A stretch of DNA of 64,000 nt from Stutzerimonas stutzeri (GTDB lineage: Bacteria > Pseudomonadota > Gammaproteobacteria > Pseudomonadales > Pseudomonadaceae), in contig DDKB01000016.1 in assembly GCA_002339675.1 (NCBI GenBank), positions 124,001-188,000 on the forward strand. The letters are read 5' to 3'. Positions 1 through 9,528 of this stretch are shown one piece after another. Under the pieces are notes generated by a model. It was not told where the DNA came from. It saw only the letters and a program-made list of their open reading frames with translations, and made no database searches. Within the stretch, counting starts at the first letter, position 1, and every line of letters starts with the position of its first letter. The position numbers were made by a program, and so were the translations under genes.

Positions 1-114
1 CGGCCGAGCGCTGCCGGTGCTCCTGAATCGCGTGCTGTCGAGCCAGTCTGGTTGAACAGGGAAGCAAATCGATGGTTTCATGTCAAACCGTTTGGGCCCG
101 ACGAAAATTGCGTG

Positions 115-585
115 ATGATCGATAAAACCATTTCACCTGAAACTAATACGACGCCTGCCAACCTTGAGCTGGCCTTGTTCCAGGCGCTGCGGCGCTTGCA
201 GCAGGACGCCGAAGTGCATGCCAAGCGCCTTGCTCGCTTCGGCGGCCTTAGCCCGGTGCAACTGATGATCTTGCAAGTGCTCGCCAGTGAAGGGCCGCTC
301 ACCGCCAGCGCCCTGAGCAAGCAGGTCAGCCTAACTGCCGCGACGCTCTCCGGCCAGCTCGACCGCCTGGCCGAGCGCGGCCTGCTATCACGACAGCGTG
401 ACGATCAGGACCGCCGTCGTCAGTGGCTGCTGTTGACTCGCGAAGGGGTTGCGCTGCAACAGCAGGCGCCTTCACTGCTGCCGCCGGCCTTTGCCGAACG
501 CTTCGCGGCGCTGCCGGAGTGGGAGCGGCACGGGATCGCGGCGGCGCTGCTGCGCGCCGCCTCGTTGTCCGGTGGGGTGGAGTGA
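115..585 (+). CDS. MarR-family transcriptional regulator
   Basis: A 156-residue winged-helix regulator. The helix-turn-helix lies at about residues 62-88 and is followed by a wing (about 91-108) with the D-D-x-D-R-R pattern typical of MarR proteins. A longer reading from a TTG at 52 is possible, but its extra 21 residues do not look like MarR sequence, so the ATG at 115 is preferred. Family members bind DNA as dimers and usually repress a neighbouring gene until a small ligand binds. The likely target would be upstream, outside the window. The convergent neighbour is a LysR gene 21 bases away. The ligand cannot be read from the sequence. Confidence 0.8.
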   Translation: MIDKTISPETNTTPANLELALFQALRRLQQDAEVHAKRLARFGGLSPVQLMILQVLASEGPLTASALSKQVSLTAATLSGQLDRLAERGLLSRQRDDQDRRRQWLLLTREGVALQQQAPSLLPPAFAERFAALPEWERHGIAAALLRAASLSGGVE

Positions 586-606
586 GGTGCCGGGCGGGTC
601 GCGGCC

Positions 607-1461
607 CTAGAGCCGGAAACCCTCGACGATGTGTTCGGCGAGCGTCTCGCTGACCTGTGAAGCATTGCGTTCGCTGCGCAGCAGCACGATGGAGCTCAGC
701 GGCAGTTCCGGCATGCCTTCGGCTTCGCCCAGTAAGCGCATTTCCGGCGTGATCAGGCTCTGCAGCTGCGCGGTCACCGCCAGCCCGGCGTTGACCACGG
801 CCATCAGCGCCGACAGGCTCGGGCTGGTGTAGGCGACCCGGTAGGGGATATCCAGGCCATCCAGTGCATTGCACGCCCAGGCCCGGCAGAAGCACTCGGT
901 GTTGAACATCGCCAGGGGCATTGGCCGCTGCTCGTGGGTGTTGAAACCCGGCGCTTCGGCCCAGACGAAGCGCTCGCGGCGCAGCAGCTGGCCGATCTCG
1001 GTGCCGGGTTCGCGGGTGACGATGGTCAGGTCCAGGTCGCGTCGCAGCAGCAACTGGTAGGACGGCTCGCAGTGCACCTCGACCTGCACCAGCGGGTAGG
1101 CCTGGGCGAAGCGCGAGAGGATGCCGGGCAGGAAGCGCATCACATAGTCGTCTGGCGTGCCGATGCGCACCGAGCCGACCATGTGCGGCTCGCGCAGGGT
1201 GGTCAGCACCTCACCGTGAAGCTTGAGGATCCGCCGCGCGTACCCGAGCAGCACCTGGCCTTCGGGCGTCAGGCGCACCTGGCGACCGTCGCGCTCGAAC
1301 ACCGCGCGCTGCAGGACGTCTTCCTCGAGCCGTTTCATCTGCATGCTGATGGCCGACTGGGTGCGGTTCACCGCCTCGGCGGCGCGGGTGAAACCGCCGT
1401 GATCGGCGATGGCGACGAAGCTGCGCAGCAGTTCGGCGTCGATGCTGGGGTACTGGGCCAT
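607..1461 (-). CDS. LysR-family transcriptional regulator
   Basis: A 284-residue LysR-type regulator with an N-terminal winged HTH (about residues 8-65, recognition segment near 25-45) and a periplasmic-binding-protein-like effector domain from about residue 90. It is divergent from a DUF1127 gene that starts 97 bases away, so that gene is the most likely target, along with its own promoter. LysR/DUF1127 pairs like this recur in pseudomonads as I recall. The effector is unknown. The start ATG at 1461 fits the usual LysR N-terminus, where the HTH begins within 10 residues. Confidence 0.85.
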   Translation of the reverse strand: MAQYPSIDAELLRSFVAIADHGGFTRAAEAVNRTQSAISMQMKRLEEDVLQRAVFERDGRQVRLTPEGQVLLGYARRILKLHGEVLTTLREPHMVGSVRIGTPDDYVMRFLPGILSRFAQAYPLVQVEVHCEPSYQLLLRRDLDLTIVTREPGTEIGQLLRRERFVWAEAPGFNTHEQRPMPLAMFNTECFCRAWACNALDGLDIPYRVAYTSPSLSALMAVVNAGLAVTAQLQSLITPEMRLLGEAEGMPELPLSSIVLLRSERNASQVSETLAEHIVEGFRL

Positions 1462-1557
1462 TCATCAATCTCCGAGATGGATGCCATCATAAACATTCGT
1501 TGGATTGATCTTAAGCCCGAGCGGACACTGGCGCCATCCATTCGGAGGTGCGTTCAG

Positions 1558-1797
1558 ATGAAAAGCCATGTCGGGTTTCTGAAGGTCGAGTCCCAGGCGT
1601 TCGTTCGCCGGCCCTCGTTTACCGTGCTGCTGAATGCTGCCTGGCAGCGGGTGGGGCGCTGGCGTGCGCTGTACCGCCAGCGCCAGCAGCTTGCGGCCAT
1701 GAGCGACGAGATGCTTAAGGACATCGGCCTGAGCCGCGCCGATATTACCTGCGAAGCGAGCCGACCCTTCTGGGACGACCCGCTGCACCGCGGCTGA
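1558..1797 (+). CDS. DUF1127 small Arg-rich protein
   Basis: A 79-residue protein ending in a DUF1127 domain: a W-R-x-L-Y-R-Q-R-Q-Q-L motif at about residues 36-47, followed by a conserved L-x-D-I-G-L-S-R segment. DUF1127 proteins are small and Arg-rich; some short alphaproteobacterial members take part in RNA turnover and phosphate or nitrogen metabolism, but the role of this longer gammaproteobacterial type is unknown. A strong ribosome site GGAGGT at 1544-1549 fixes the start at 1558. It is divergent from a LysR gene that probably controls it. It ends 32 bases before the convergent mnmC. Confidence 0.8.
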   Translation: MKSHVGFLKVESQAFVRRPSFTVLLNAAWQRVGRWRALYRQRQQLAAMSDEMLKDIGLSRADITCEASRPFWDDPLHRG

Positions 1798-1829
1798 AGC
1801 GTCGCCGGCGGAGCGGCCCGCTACGCTGG

Positions 1830-3818
1830 TCAGGACGTTGCGTCGCGCTCGGTGCGCCGTACCAGCTGGCGTAACAGGAAACGGTTCGGATGGCAGGCCT
1901 CGGCCACGGCGCGGGGCACCGGCAGCGCGTCGTCATCGATCCAGGCCGCCAGCAGCTCGCCGGACAGCGGTGCGCTGATCAGCCCGCGCGATCCGTGTGC
2001 CGTATTGACAAAAAGGCCGTCGAGCCAGGGGCAGGCCGTCGCCGGTACCTGTCGCGCATCCTTGCCGAGCACCGCATAGGCCTCGGCGAAGCGCGCGGGA
2101 TCGGCCAGCGGACCGATGATCGGCAGGTAGTCGGGGCTGGTGCAGCGATAGGCGACCCGGCCGTGCAGCGCGTCCAGCGGCGTGGCTTCGGCCGCCAGTC
2201 GTTGATACAGGTCGGCTGAGATTTCCTTGAGCATCGCCAGGTTGGCACGGTGCTCGGCGTCGCTTGGGGCCGGGTCCTGTTCGGCGAAATTGAAGCTCGC
2301 CCCGAGCGTATGCAGCCCGTCGCGTGGCGGCGCGACATAGCCTTTGGCGCAGAGCACGGTGCGCAGCGCCGCGCTGTGCTCGCTGGCGGGCAGGCCGGTG
2401 ATCTGGCCGCGGATGCGCTTGAGCGGCAGCCAGGCGCTCTGGCTGAAGCCGGCCGTGTCGGCGGCGCCGGCCATGACCACCACGGGCGCCTCACCGAGTA
2501 CCTGCTCGCCCGCCAACGCCTGCCACTGTTCGCCGACGCGGCGCAGCTCGAGCGGATGGCGATGACGGCGGATTTCAATGGCCGAGTGGTCGAGCAAACG
2601 CCGGCACAGCGCCGGCGGGTGCGCCCAGCCCGCGTCGGGGTAGAACAGCCCGCCGGCGGCCAGCCCAACGCCGCTCAGTTGCTCGGCGTGCTCGCGCGTC
2701 ACCGCGTGCAGCAGGCCCGGCGGAAAGGCGTCGCACAGGTCGGCCTGGCGCGCGCGTTCCTTGTCATCGAAAGCCAGCTGCAGCACACCGCAGGCGTCCC
2801 ACTCCTGGCCGCGCTGCAGCGTACCCAGCAGCCGGCGGGTGTAGCCGAACCCGCTCACCACCAGTTGCGACAGCGCCGTGCCGTGTGCCGAGAGTTTCAG
2901 GTAAAGCACGCCCTGCGGATTGCCGGAGCCTTCCTGGGCGATCTCGTCGTGGCGCTCCAGTATTGTCACCTGCCAGCCGCGGGCGGCCAGGCTCGCGGCC
3001 GTCGCGCATCCGGCCAGTCCCGCACCGATCACCAGCGCCTGGCGCCGGGCCGGCCGCCAGGCAGGCCGGGCGTACCAGGGCTTCTCCGGCTTCGCCTGCG
3101 GCGTGGCGAGGTGGCCGCGCAAGCTTTCCCATTTGTGGCCGAAGCCGGGGATGCGCTCGACTGCGAAGCCAGCTTCGATCAGCGCGCGCCGCACGCTGCC
3201 GGCACTGGTGAACGTGGCGAGTGTCGCCTCTGGCGCCGAGAGCCGGGCCAGCTCGGCGAACAGTTCAGGCTGCCACAGATCGGGATTACGGGCCGGAGCG
3301 AAACCGTCGAGAAACCAGGCGTCGACCCGTGCGTCAAGCGTCTGCAGACTGGCCAGCGCATCGCCGACCAGTAAAGTCAGGGTGACGCGGTCGAAGCGAA
3401 GCTGCTGGAAGCCCGGGTTGATGGCCAGGTATTGCGCCAGCAGCGCCTGCGCCTGAGGGGCAAGGCTCGGCCACAGCGCCAGCGCGCGGTGCAGGTCTTC
3501 GGGGCTCAGGGGGTACTTTTCGACGCTGATGAATTGCAGCCGGGCGCCGGGCACGGCATGGCGCTCGAACAATGCCCAGGCGCAGAGGAAGTTCAGACCC
3601 GTGCCGAAACCGGTCTCGCCGATGACCAGGCAGTCGCCCGGGCGTAGGGCGGCGAAGCGTTCGGCCAGGCGGCTGGGCGCGAGGAAGACGTGCTCGGTTT
3701 CGGCCATGCCCGCCTCGCGGGAAAAATACACGTCGTCGAAGAGGCGGGAGTGCGGCTGGCCGTTCTCGTCCCAGTCGAGCGCGGCATGCTGAAAACGCGG
3801 GGAGGTCGGTTCCGCCAT
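1830..3818 (-). CDS. mnmC: Bifunctional tRNA mnm5s2U biosynthesis protein MnmC
   Basis: A 662-residue fusion enzyme that completes the mnm5s2U modification at the wobble base U34 of several tRNAs. The N-terminal half (about 1-245) is the SAM-dependent methyltransferase, with the SAM loop G-E-T-G-F-G-T-G-L-N-F at 67-77 and a D-G-F-A-P-x-x-N-P-D-L-W motif at 171-182. The C-terminal half (about 258-662) is the FAD-dependent oxidase that removes carboxymethyl from cmnm5U; its G-A-G-L-A-G dinucleotide motif is at 265-270. The order and length match the full family. A reading 24 residues longer is open, but the start at 3818 has an AGGA site and gives the normal N-terminus. Confidence 0.95.
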   Translation of the reverse strand: MAEPTSPRFQHAALDWDENGQPHSRLFDDVYFSREAGMAETEHVFLAPSRLAERFAALRPGDCLVIGETGFGTGLNFLCAWALFERHAVPGARLQFISVEKYPLSPEDLHRALALWPSLAPQAQALLAQYLAINPGFQQLRFDRVTLTLLVGDALASLQTLDARVDAWFLDGFAPARNPDLWQPELFAELARLSAPEATLATFTSAGSVRRALIEAGFAVERIPGFGHKWESLRGHLATPQAKPEKPWYARPAWRPARRQALVIGAGLAGCATAASLAARGWQVTILERHDEIAQEGSGNPQGVLYLKLSAHGTALSQLVVSGFGYTRRLLGTLQRGQEWDACGVLQLAFDDKERARQADLCDAFPPGLLHAVTREHAEQLSGVGLAAGGLFYPDAGWAHPPALCRRLLDHSAIEIRRHRHPLELRRVGEQWQALAGEQVLGEAPVVVMAGAADTAGFSQSAWLPLKRIRGQITGLPASEHSAALRTVLCAKGYVAPPRDGLHTLGASFNFAEQDPAPSDAEHRANLAMLKEISADLYQRLAAEATPLDALHGRVAYRCTSPDYLPIIGPLADPARFAEAYAVLGKDARQVPATACPWLDGLFVNTAHGSRGLISAPLSGELLAAWIDDDALPVPRAVAEACHPNRFLLRQLVRRTERDATS

Positions 3819-3954
3819 CGGGGTGGTCCTGCGCAAAGAGCGCGATTCTAACAGCAGCGCGAAACCCGCCGCGGGCGCGCTTTGTCGCATTGCCAGAGGG
3901 CGACCGACCGGCCGCGCGCCGTTGCGATGAGTCAGCGCGCCGGCGCCGTCCGCC

Positions 3955-3963
3955 TGCTAGGGT
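3955..3963 (+). promoter_or_regulatory. Candidate extended -10 promoter of pap
   Basis: TGCTAGGGT carries the TGN extension and a TAGGGT hexamer. It lies 29 bases before the preferred pap start, giving a predicted leader of about 20-25 nucleotides. The other in-frame ATG (3981) would leave only about 10 nucleotides of leader, which favours the start at 3993. No good -35 hexamer is visible. Confidence 0.35.
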
Positions 3964-3992
3964 TCACCGAGCCAATCTTTATGGAGCAGACC

Positions 3993-5474
3993 ATGTTCGA
4001 ATCCGCCGAAATCGGCCATACCATCGACAAGGCGACCTACAACGCCGAGGTCCCGCTGCTGCGCGAGGCGCTACTGGCGGCGCAGTACCGGCTGCGCGAG
4101 CAGGCGCGCTTTCCGGTGCTGATCCTGATCAACGGCATCGAGGGGGCTGGCAAGGGCGAGACGATCAAGCTGCTCAACGAATGGATGGACCCGCGCCTGA
4201 TTCGCGTCGACAGCTTTGACGTGCCGAGCGACGAGGAACTGTCGCACCCGCCGGCCTGGCGCTATTGGCGGCGGCTTCCACCCAAGGGCCAGACGGGGAT
4301 CTTTTTCGGCAACTGGTACAGCAAGATGCTGGAGGATCGCGTCCACGGGCGGATCAAGAAGACCGAGCTCGAGTTGGCCATCGACCGGGCCCAGCGCTTC
4401 GAGCGCATGCTCTGCGCCGAGGGCGCGCTGATCTTCAAGTTCTGGTTTCACCTCTCCAGGGACCGCATGCGCGAGCGGCTCGACTCGCTCAAGGACGACC
4501 CGCTGCACAGCTGGCGCATCAGCCCGCTGGACTGGCAGCAATCGAAGACCTACAAGAAGTTCGTCCGCTATGGCGAGCTGGTGCTGCGCCGCAGCAGCCG
4601 GGACTTCGCCCCCTGGTACGTGATCGAGGGCCATGACGAGCGCTATCGCAGCCTGACCGCCGGGCGGTTGCTACTCGAAGGCCTCAACGCCGCGCTGGAC
4701 GCCGCTGACAACCAGCCGGCGCCGCCGCACGTGGCGCCGGTGGAGCTGAATGTCGACCGCCTGAGCCTGCTCGACAGCCTCGATCTCGATCAGTCACTGG
4801 ACAAGGAAGACTACAAGGAGCAGTTGTACGAGGAGCAGGCGCGCCTGTCCGGGCTGCTGCGCGATCCGCGCCTGCGCAAGCGCGGCGTGCTGGCGTTGTT
4901 CGAGGGCCATGATGCAGCGGGCAAGGGCAGCGCGATCCGGCGCGTGACCGGCGCGCTCGACCCGCGCCTGTACCGCACGGTGCAGATCGCCGCACCCAGC
5001 GAGGACGAGCTGGCCCAGCCCTGGCTATGGCGCTTCTGGCGCAACGTGCCGGCACGGGGCGAATTCACCATCTTCGACCGTTCCTGGTACGGCCGGGTGC
5101 TGGTCGAGCGGGTCGAGGGGTTCTGCTCGCCGGACGAGTGGCTGCGCGCCTACACCGAGATCAACGACTTCGAGGAGCAACTGGTCGACGCCGGCGTGGT
5201 GGTCGTCAAGTACTGGCTGACCATCGACAAGGACACCCAGCTCGAGCGGTTCAAGGAACGCGAGGAGACGCCGCACAAGCGCTTCAAGATCACCGAGGAG
5301 GATTGGCGCAACCGCGATAAGTGGGACGACTACAGCCACGCCGTGGCCGACATGGTCGACCGCACCAGCACCGAGATCGCGCCCTGGACGCTGGTCGAAG
5401 CCAACGACAAGCGCTTCGCCCGGGTCAAGGTCCTGCGTACCCTCAACGACGCGCTGCAAGCGGCCATCGACTGA
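3993..5474 (+). CDS. pap: Polyphosphate:AMP phosphotransferase (two-domain PPK2)
   Basis: A 493-residue cytosolic enzyme that phosphorylates AMP to ADP using polyphosphate, a class II PPK2. It contains two tandem PPK2 kinase domains. The first has a Walker A-like loop G-I-E-G-A-G-K-G-E at 48-56, and the second G-H-D-A-A-G-K-G at 305-312. The second domain keeps the F-D-R-S-W-Y-G-R-V lid/substrate motif; in the first domain the matching site reads F-F-G-N-W-Y-S. Length and sequence closely resemble the P. aeruginosa Pap as I recall it. The start at 3993 has a GGAG site 6 bases upstream. It stands alone, followed 142 bases later by a thiolase gene, an arrangement also known in P. aeruginosa. 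Confidence 0.95.
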   Translation: MFESAEIGHTIDKATYNAEVPLLREALLAAQYRLREQARFPVLILINGIEGAGKGETIKLLNEWMDPRLIRVDSFDVPSDEELSHPPAWRYWRRLPPKGQTGIFFGNWYSKMLEDRVHGRIKKTELELAIDRAQRFERMLCAEGALIFKFWFHLSRDRMRERLDSLKDDPLHSWRISPLDWQQSKTYKKFVRYGELVLRRSSRDFAPWYVIEGHDERYRSLTAGRLLLEGLNAALDAADNQPAPPHVAPVELNVDRLSLLDSLDLDQSLDKEDYKEQLYEEQARLSGLLRDPRLRKRGVLALFEGHDAAGKGSAIRRVTGALDPRLYRTVQIAAPSEDELAQPWLWRFWRNVPARGEFTIFDRSWYGRVLVERVEGFCSPDEWLRAYTEINDFEEQLVDAGVVVVKYWLTIDKDTQLERFKEREETPHKRFKITEEDWRNRDKWDDYSHAVADMVDRTSTEIAPWTLVEANDKRFARVKVLRTLNDALQAAID

Positions 5475-5475
5475 G

Positions 5476-5494
5476 CCGGCGCGCGTCGCGCCGG
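5476..5494 (+). terminator. GC hairpin after pap
   Basis: An 8-bp perfect stem (5476-5483 with 5487-5494) with a 3-base loop begins just after the pap stop codon. There is no T-run, so it may act as a weak terminator or as protection of the mRNA 3' end. Confidence 0.3.
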
Positions 5495-5616
5495 GCGATG
5501 GCCGGCCATATCCCAGCTGAATGGTCGTCGCCTTTGGCAAAACCCCGGAACTATCCTCCAGGCATCGTCCATCCGCAGGCCGCGCGTGCCGCCTGCCCAC
5601 CCATTCGAGGTATGCC

Positions 5617-6801
5617 ATGCGTGAAGTAGTGATCGTCGACAGCGTACGGACCGGCCTGGCCAAGTCCTTCCGCGGCAAGTTCAACATGACCCGACCCGAT
5701 GACATGGCGGCCCATTGCGTCAATGCGCTGTTGTCGCGCAACGGCCTGGATCCCAAGCTGGTGGAAGATTGCATCGTCGGCGCCGGTTCGAACGAAGGCG
5801 CGCAGGGCTACAACATCGGCCGCAACGTCGCGGTGTTGTCGAACCTCGGCATCCAGTGTGCCGGCATGACGCTCAATCGCTTCTGCTCCTCGGGCCTGCA
5901 GTCGATCGCCATCGCCGCCAACCAGATCGCCTCCGGCTGCAGCGACATCATCGTCGCGGGCGGGGTGGAGTCGATCACCATGACCGCCAAGAGCAAGAAC
6001 ACCGATAACCTGTACAACCCGATCCTGCAGGAGCGTGTGCCGGGCCTGTACCACAGCATGGGCCAGACCGCCGAACTGGTCGCCCGTCGCTATAACGTCA
6101 CCCGTGAACAGCAGGATCTGTATTCGCTGCAAAGCCAGCAGCGCACCGCACGCGCCCAGGCCGAGGGGCTGTTCCAGGACGAAATCGTGCCGATGAACGT
6201 CCGCTACTACACCGAAGACAAGAACACCGGTGAGCGCACCGAGCACGAGGGCGTGGTCGACCGTGACGATTGCAACCGCCCGGACACCACGCTGGAAAGT
6301 CTCGCGGGCCTCAAGCCGGTATTCGCCGATGACGGTTCGGTGACCGCAGGCAACGCCTCGCAACTGTCCGATGGCGCTTCGATGACGCTGGTGATGAGCC
6401 TGGACAAGGCCCTCGAGCTTGGCCTCAAGCCGCGCGCGTTCTTCCGCGGCTTCACCGTGGCTGGCTGCGAGCCGGAAGAAATGGGCATCGGTCCGGTCTT
6501 CTCGGTGCCGCGCCTGCTCAAGGCCAAAGGACTGCAAGTCAGCGACATCGACCTCTGGGAACTCAACGAAGCCTTTGCCTCGCAGTGTCTGTATTGCCGC
6601 GACACGCTGGAAATCGACAACGAGAAGTTCAATGTCAACGGCGGCTCGATCTCCATCGGCCACCCGTTCGGCATGACCGGCTCGCGCACCACCGGCCACC
6701 TGATCCGCGAACTGCAGCGCCGCAACCTGCGCTACGGCGTGGTGACCATGTGCGTCGGCGGCGGCATGGGTGCTTCGGGCCTGTTCGAAGCGGTACGTTG
6801 A
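5617..6801 (+). CDS. Thiolase (acetyl-CoA C-acyltransferase)
   Basis: A 394-residue thiolase that cleaves 3-ketoacyl-CoA with CoA, or runs in the condensing direction. All three catalytic sites are visible: nucleophile Cys90 in N-R-F-C-S-S-G, His349 in G-H-P-F-G-M, and Cys379 in C-V-G-G-G-M-G. The N-E-A-F motif is also present. The G-H-P-F-G-M-T-G-S-R variant and the length fit the FadI/FadA-like degradative group rather than short biosynthetic thiolases. The ATG at 5617 starts the standard thiolase N-terminus (R-E-V-V-I-V-D). The gene is single and is followed by a strong hairpin. Chain-length preference cannot be decided from sequence. Confidence 0.9.
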   Translation: MREVVIVDSVRTGLAKSFRGKFNMTRPDDMAAHCVNALLSRNGLDPKLVEDCIVGAGSNEGAQGYNIGRNVAVLSNLGIQCAGMTLNRFCSSGLQSIAIAANQIASGCSDIIVAGGVESITMTAKSKNTDNLYNPILQERVPGLYHSMGQTAELVARRYNVTREQQDLYSLQSQQRTARAQAEGLFQDEIVPMNVRYYTEDKNTGERTEHEGVVDRDDCNRPDTTLESLAGLKPVFADDGSVTAGNASQLSDGASMTLVMSLDKALELGLKPRAFFRGFTVAGCEPEEMGIGPVFSVPRLLKAKGLQVSDIDLWELNEAFASQCLYCRDTLEIDNEKFNVNGGSISIGHPFGMTGSRTTGHLIRELQRRNLRYGVVTMCVGGGMGASGLFEAVR

Positions 6802-6827
6802 TCGGACGTCATTGGCACAGCCGAGCA

Positions 6828-6855
6828 ACCCGCGCCAGATGGCGCGGGTATTTCA
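6828..6855 (+). terminator. Intrinsic terminator of the thiolase gene
   Basis: A perfect 9-bp stem (6828-6836 with 6841-6849) with loop AGAT is followed by TATTTCA. It lies 27 bases after the thiolase stop and fits a rho-independent terminator with a short, imperfect T-tract. Confidence 0.65.
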
Positions 6856-6920
6856 CGTCCGATCACTAGCAGCCTGAGCGCGCTTGGGTTGTTCTGCATT
6901 GAAGTGACGGGCAGGCTGAG

Positions 6921-6975
6921 GGCCACCCTGCACGGGTGACCCGGCCTGTAGGGTGGCCTTCAGCCCGCCATCTTC
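6921..6975. repeat. GTAGGGTGG-type REP-like inverted repeat
   Basis: GGCCACCCT at 6921-6929 is repeated inverted as AGGGTGGCC at 6950-6958, beside TGTAGGGTGG. The same GTAGGGTGG core recurs at 21691 and in the 23488-23662 block, so it belongs to a dispersed family of intergenic palindromes. Lying between convergent thiolase and fumC, it may also help end the fumC transcript. Confidence 0.6.
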
Positions 6976-7000
6976 TTATGACAAGCGTCGTACCTTCCCC

Positions 7001-8392
<1,392 letters not shown>

Positions 8393-8540
8393 GCCGTGCT
8401 CCGTTGCTGAGGGAATCCCTGTTAGGTCGCCCGCGATCGCCACTGGTTCAATCAACGCCGGCTGTTCCTTGAGCGATTTGAACTGCGCGCGCAGAATGTG
8501 GCCATCGCGCTTTCCCTATCGTCCGGCAAGGATCATCCCC

Positions 8541-9062
8541 ATGCAGCTCTTTCCTACTCCCGGCCTACGCACCCTGGGTGCCTGTGTCCTGTCGCTCGGG
8601 CTGTTCGCCAGCCAGGCCAGTGCTGCCGATGCCGGGCATGCCGCCCAGGCCGAGCGATTCCTCGAGCTGGTCAACGCCGACCGCATCGCCGTACCGGTGT
8701 ATGCCCAGGTGCAGCAGATGTTCGCCGAGCGCTTCGCCCAGACCCAAGCGCCGGACAGCAAGCGGGCATTGCTGGAACGCTACCAGTCGAAGGCGGACGC
8801 CGCGCTGGACAAGGCGATCGGCTGGGAGCAGGTCAAGCCTGACCTGATCGCGCTCTACACCGAGACCTTCAGCGAAGACGAGCTCGAGCAGCTGAACCGG
8901 TTCTACGAATCGGAGCTGGGCAAGAAGATGCTGACCCGCCTGCCGCAACTCAACGCCCGCTCCGCCCAGGTGACCCAGGCCAAGTTGCAAAGCGCCGTGC
9001 CCCAGGTCAACAAATTGCTGGCTGAAATGACAGCCGAACTCGATACCCAGAAAAAGCAGTAA
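8541..9062 (+). CDS. DUF2059 exported protein
   Basis: A 173-residue protein with a clear signal peptide: hydrophobic core at about 10-25 and a likely cleavage after A-S-A near residue 28. The mature part is helical and belongs to DUF2059, with the conserved Y-x-E-x-F-S-E-x-E-L and F-Y-x-S-x-x-G-x-K segments near its middle. It is presumably periplasmic; no biochemical role is known for the family. AAGGA at 8528-8532 supports the start. It precedes bolA by 15 bases and probably shares its transcript. Confidence 0.8.
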   Translation: MQLFPTPGLRTLGACVLSLGLFASQASAADAGHAAQAERFLELVNADRIAVPVYAQVQQMFAERFAQTQAPDSKRALLERYQSKADAALDKAIGWEQVKPDLIALYTETFSEDELEQLNRFYESELGKKMLTRLPQLNARSAQVTQAKLQSAVPQVNKLLAEMTAELDTQKKQ

Positions 9063-9077
9063 GGAGCCCGCTGCCGC

Positions 9078-9386
9078 ATGACCAGACTCGATGAAATCCA
9101 GCGCGCGCTCGATGGCGCATTGCAACCCAGCCACCTGGAGGTGCTGGACGAAAGCCACATGCACAGCCGCGGGCAGCAGACCCACTACAAGGCGGTGATC
9201 GTCAGCGAGGCCTTCGCCGGGCTGAACGCGGTCAAGCGCCATCAGAAGGCCTACGGCGCCATGGGGGACCTGATGCAGCAGATCCACGCGCTGGCCCTGC
9301 ACACCTACACCCCCTCCGAATGGGCCGAGCAGGGCGCCGCGCCGGACTCGCCAACCTGCCGCGGCGGCAGCAAACACGACCACTGA
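9078..9386 (+). CDS. bolA: BolA-family protein
   Basis: A 102-residue member of the BolA family, with the class II KH-like fold. The family motif H-x-V-x-V-x-S-E-A-F-x-G appears here as Y-K-A-V-I-V-S-E-A-F-A-G at about residues 38-49, with the conserved His near 57 (K-R-H-Q). BolA proteins pair with monothiol glutaredoxins through an Fe-S cluster and also act as regulators of morphology and stress genes. An AAGGAG site lies just before the ATG. It starts 15 bases after the DUF2059 gene, and a GC hairpin follows. Confidence 0.9.
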   Translation: MTRLDEIQRALDGALQPSHLEVLDESHMHSRGQQTHYKAVIVSEAFAGLNAVKRHQKAYGAMGDLMQQIHALALHTYTPSEWAEQGAAPDSPTCRGGSKHDH

Positions 9387-9405
9387 CCGCCGGCTGCCGC
9401 CCGGC

Positions 9406-9428
9406 CTGGCGCCCGTGACGGGCGCCAG
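9406..9428 (+). terminator. Hairpin after bolA
   Basis: A perfect 10-bp stem (9406-9415 with 9419-9428) with a 3-base loop lies 19 bases after bolA. No T-run follows, so termination efficiency is uncertain. It separates bolA from the trhO promoter. Confidence 0.45.
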
Positions 9429-9444
9429 GCGATCCGCGTGCTTC

Positions 9445-9453
9445 TGCTAGAAT
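9445..9453 (+). promoter_or_regulatory. Candidate extended -10 promoter of trhO
   Basis: TGCTAGAAT combines a TGN extension with TAGAAT. It lies 75 bases before the trhO start and directly after the bolA hairpin. This element shape is frequent before housekeeping genes in pseudomonads and recurs elsewhere in this window. No convincing -35 box is seen. Confidence 0.45.
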
Positions 9454-9528
9454 CCGCGACCCCGGCCCGCCGGCCGGCTTTTCATCCAGTCCGCCCTTTA
9501 CGTGGGCGTTTGCTGCAGGACCCATCGC

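Noticed and set aside
2..55. Possible C-terminal end of an upstream protein (18 codons, stop at 53-55)
   Set aside because: The frame is open from the window edge to the stop, but 17 residues without any recognisable motif cannot support a gene call.
52..114. TTG start for the MarR gene adding 21 residues
   Set aside because: The extra residues show no MarR similarity and the ATG at 115 fits the family length better.
934..1557. Long plus-strand frame leading into the DUF1127 gene
   Set aside because: It lies opposite the LysR gene, reads as a typical high-GC shadow frame, and the DUF1127 gene has its own strong ribosome site at 1544-1549.
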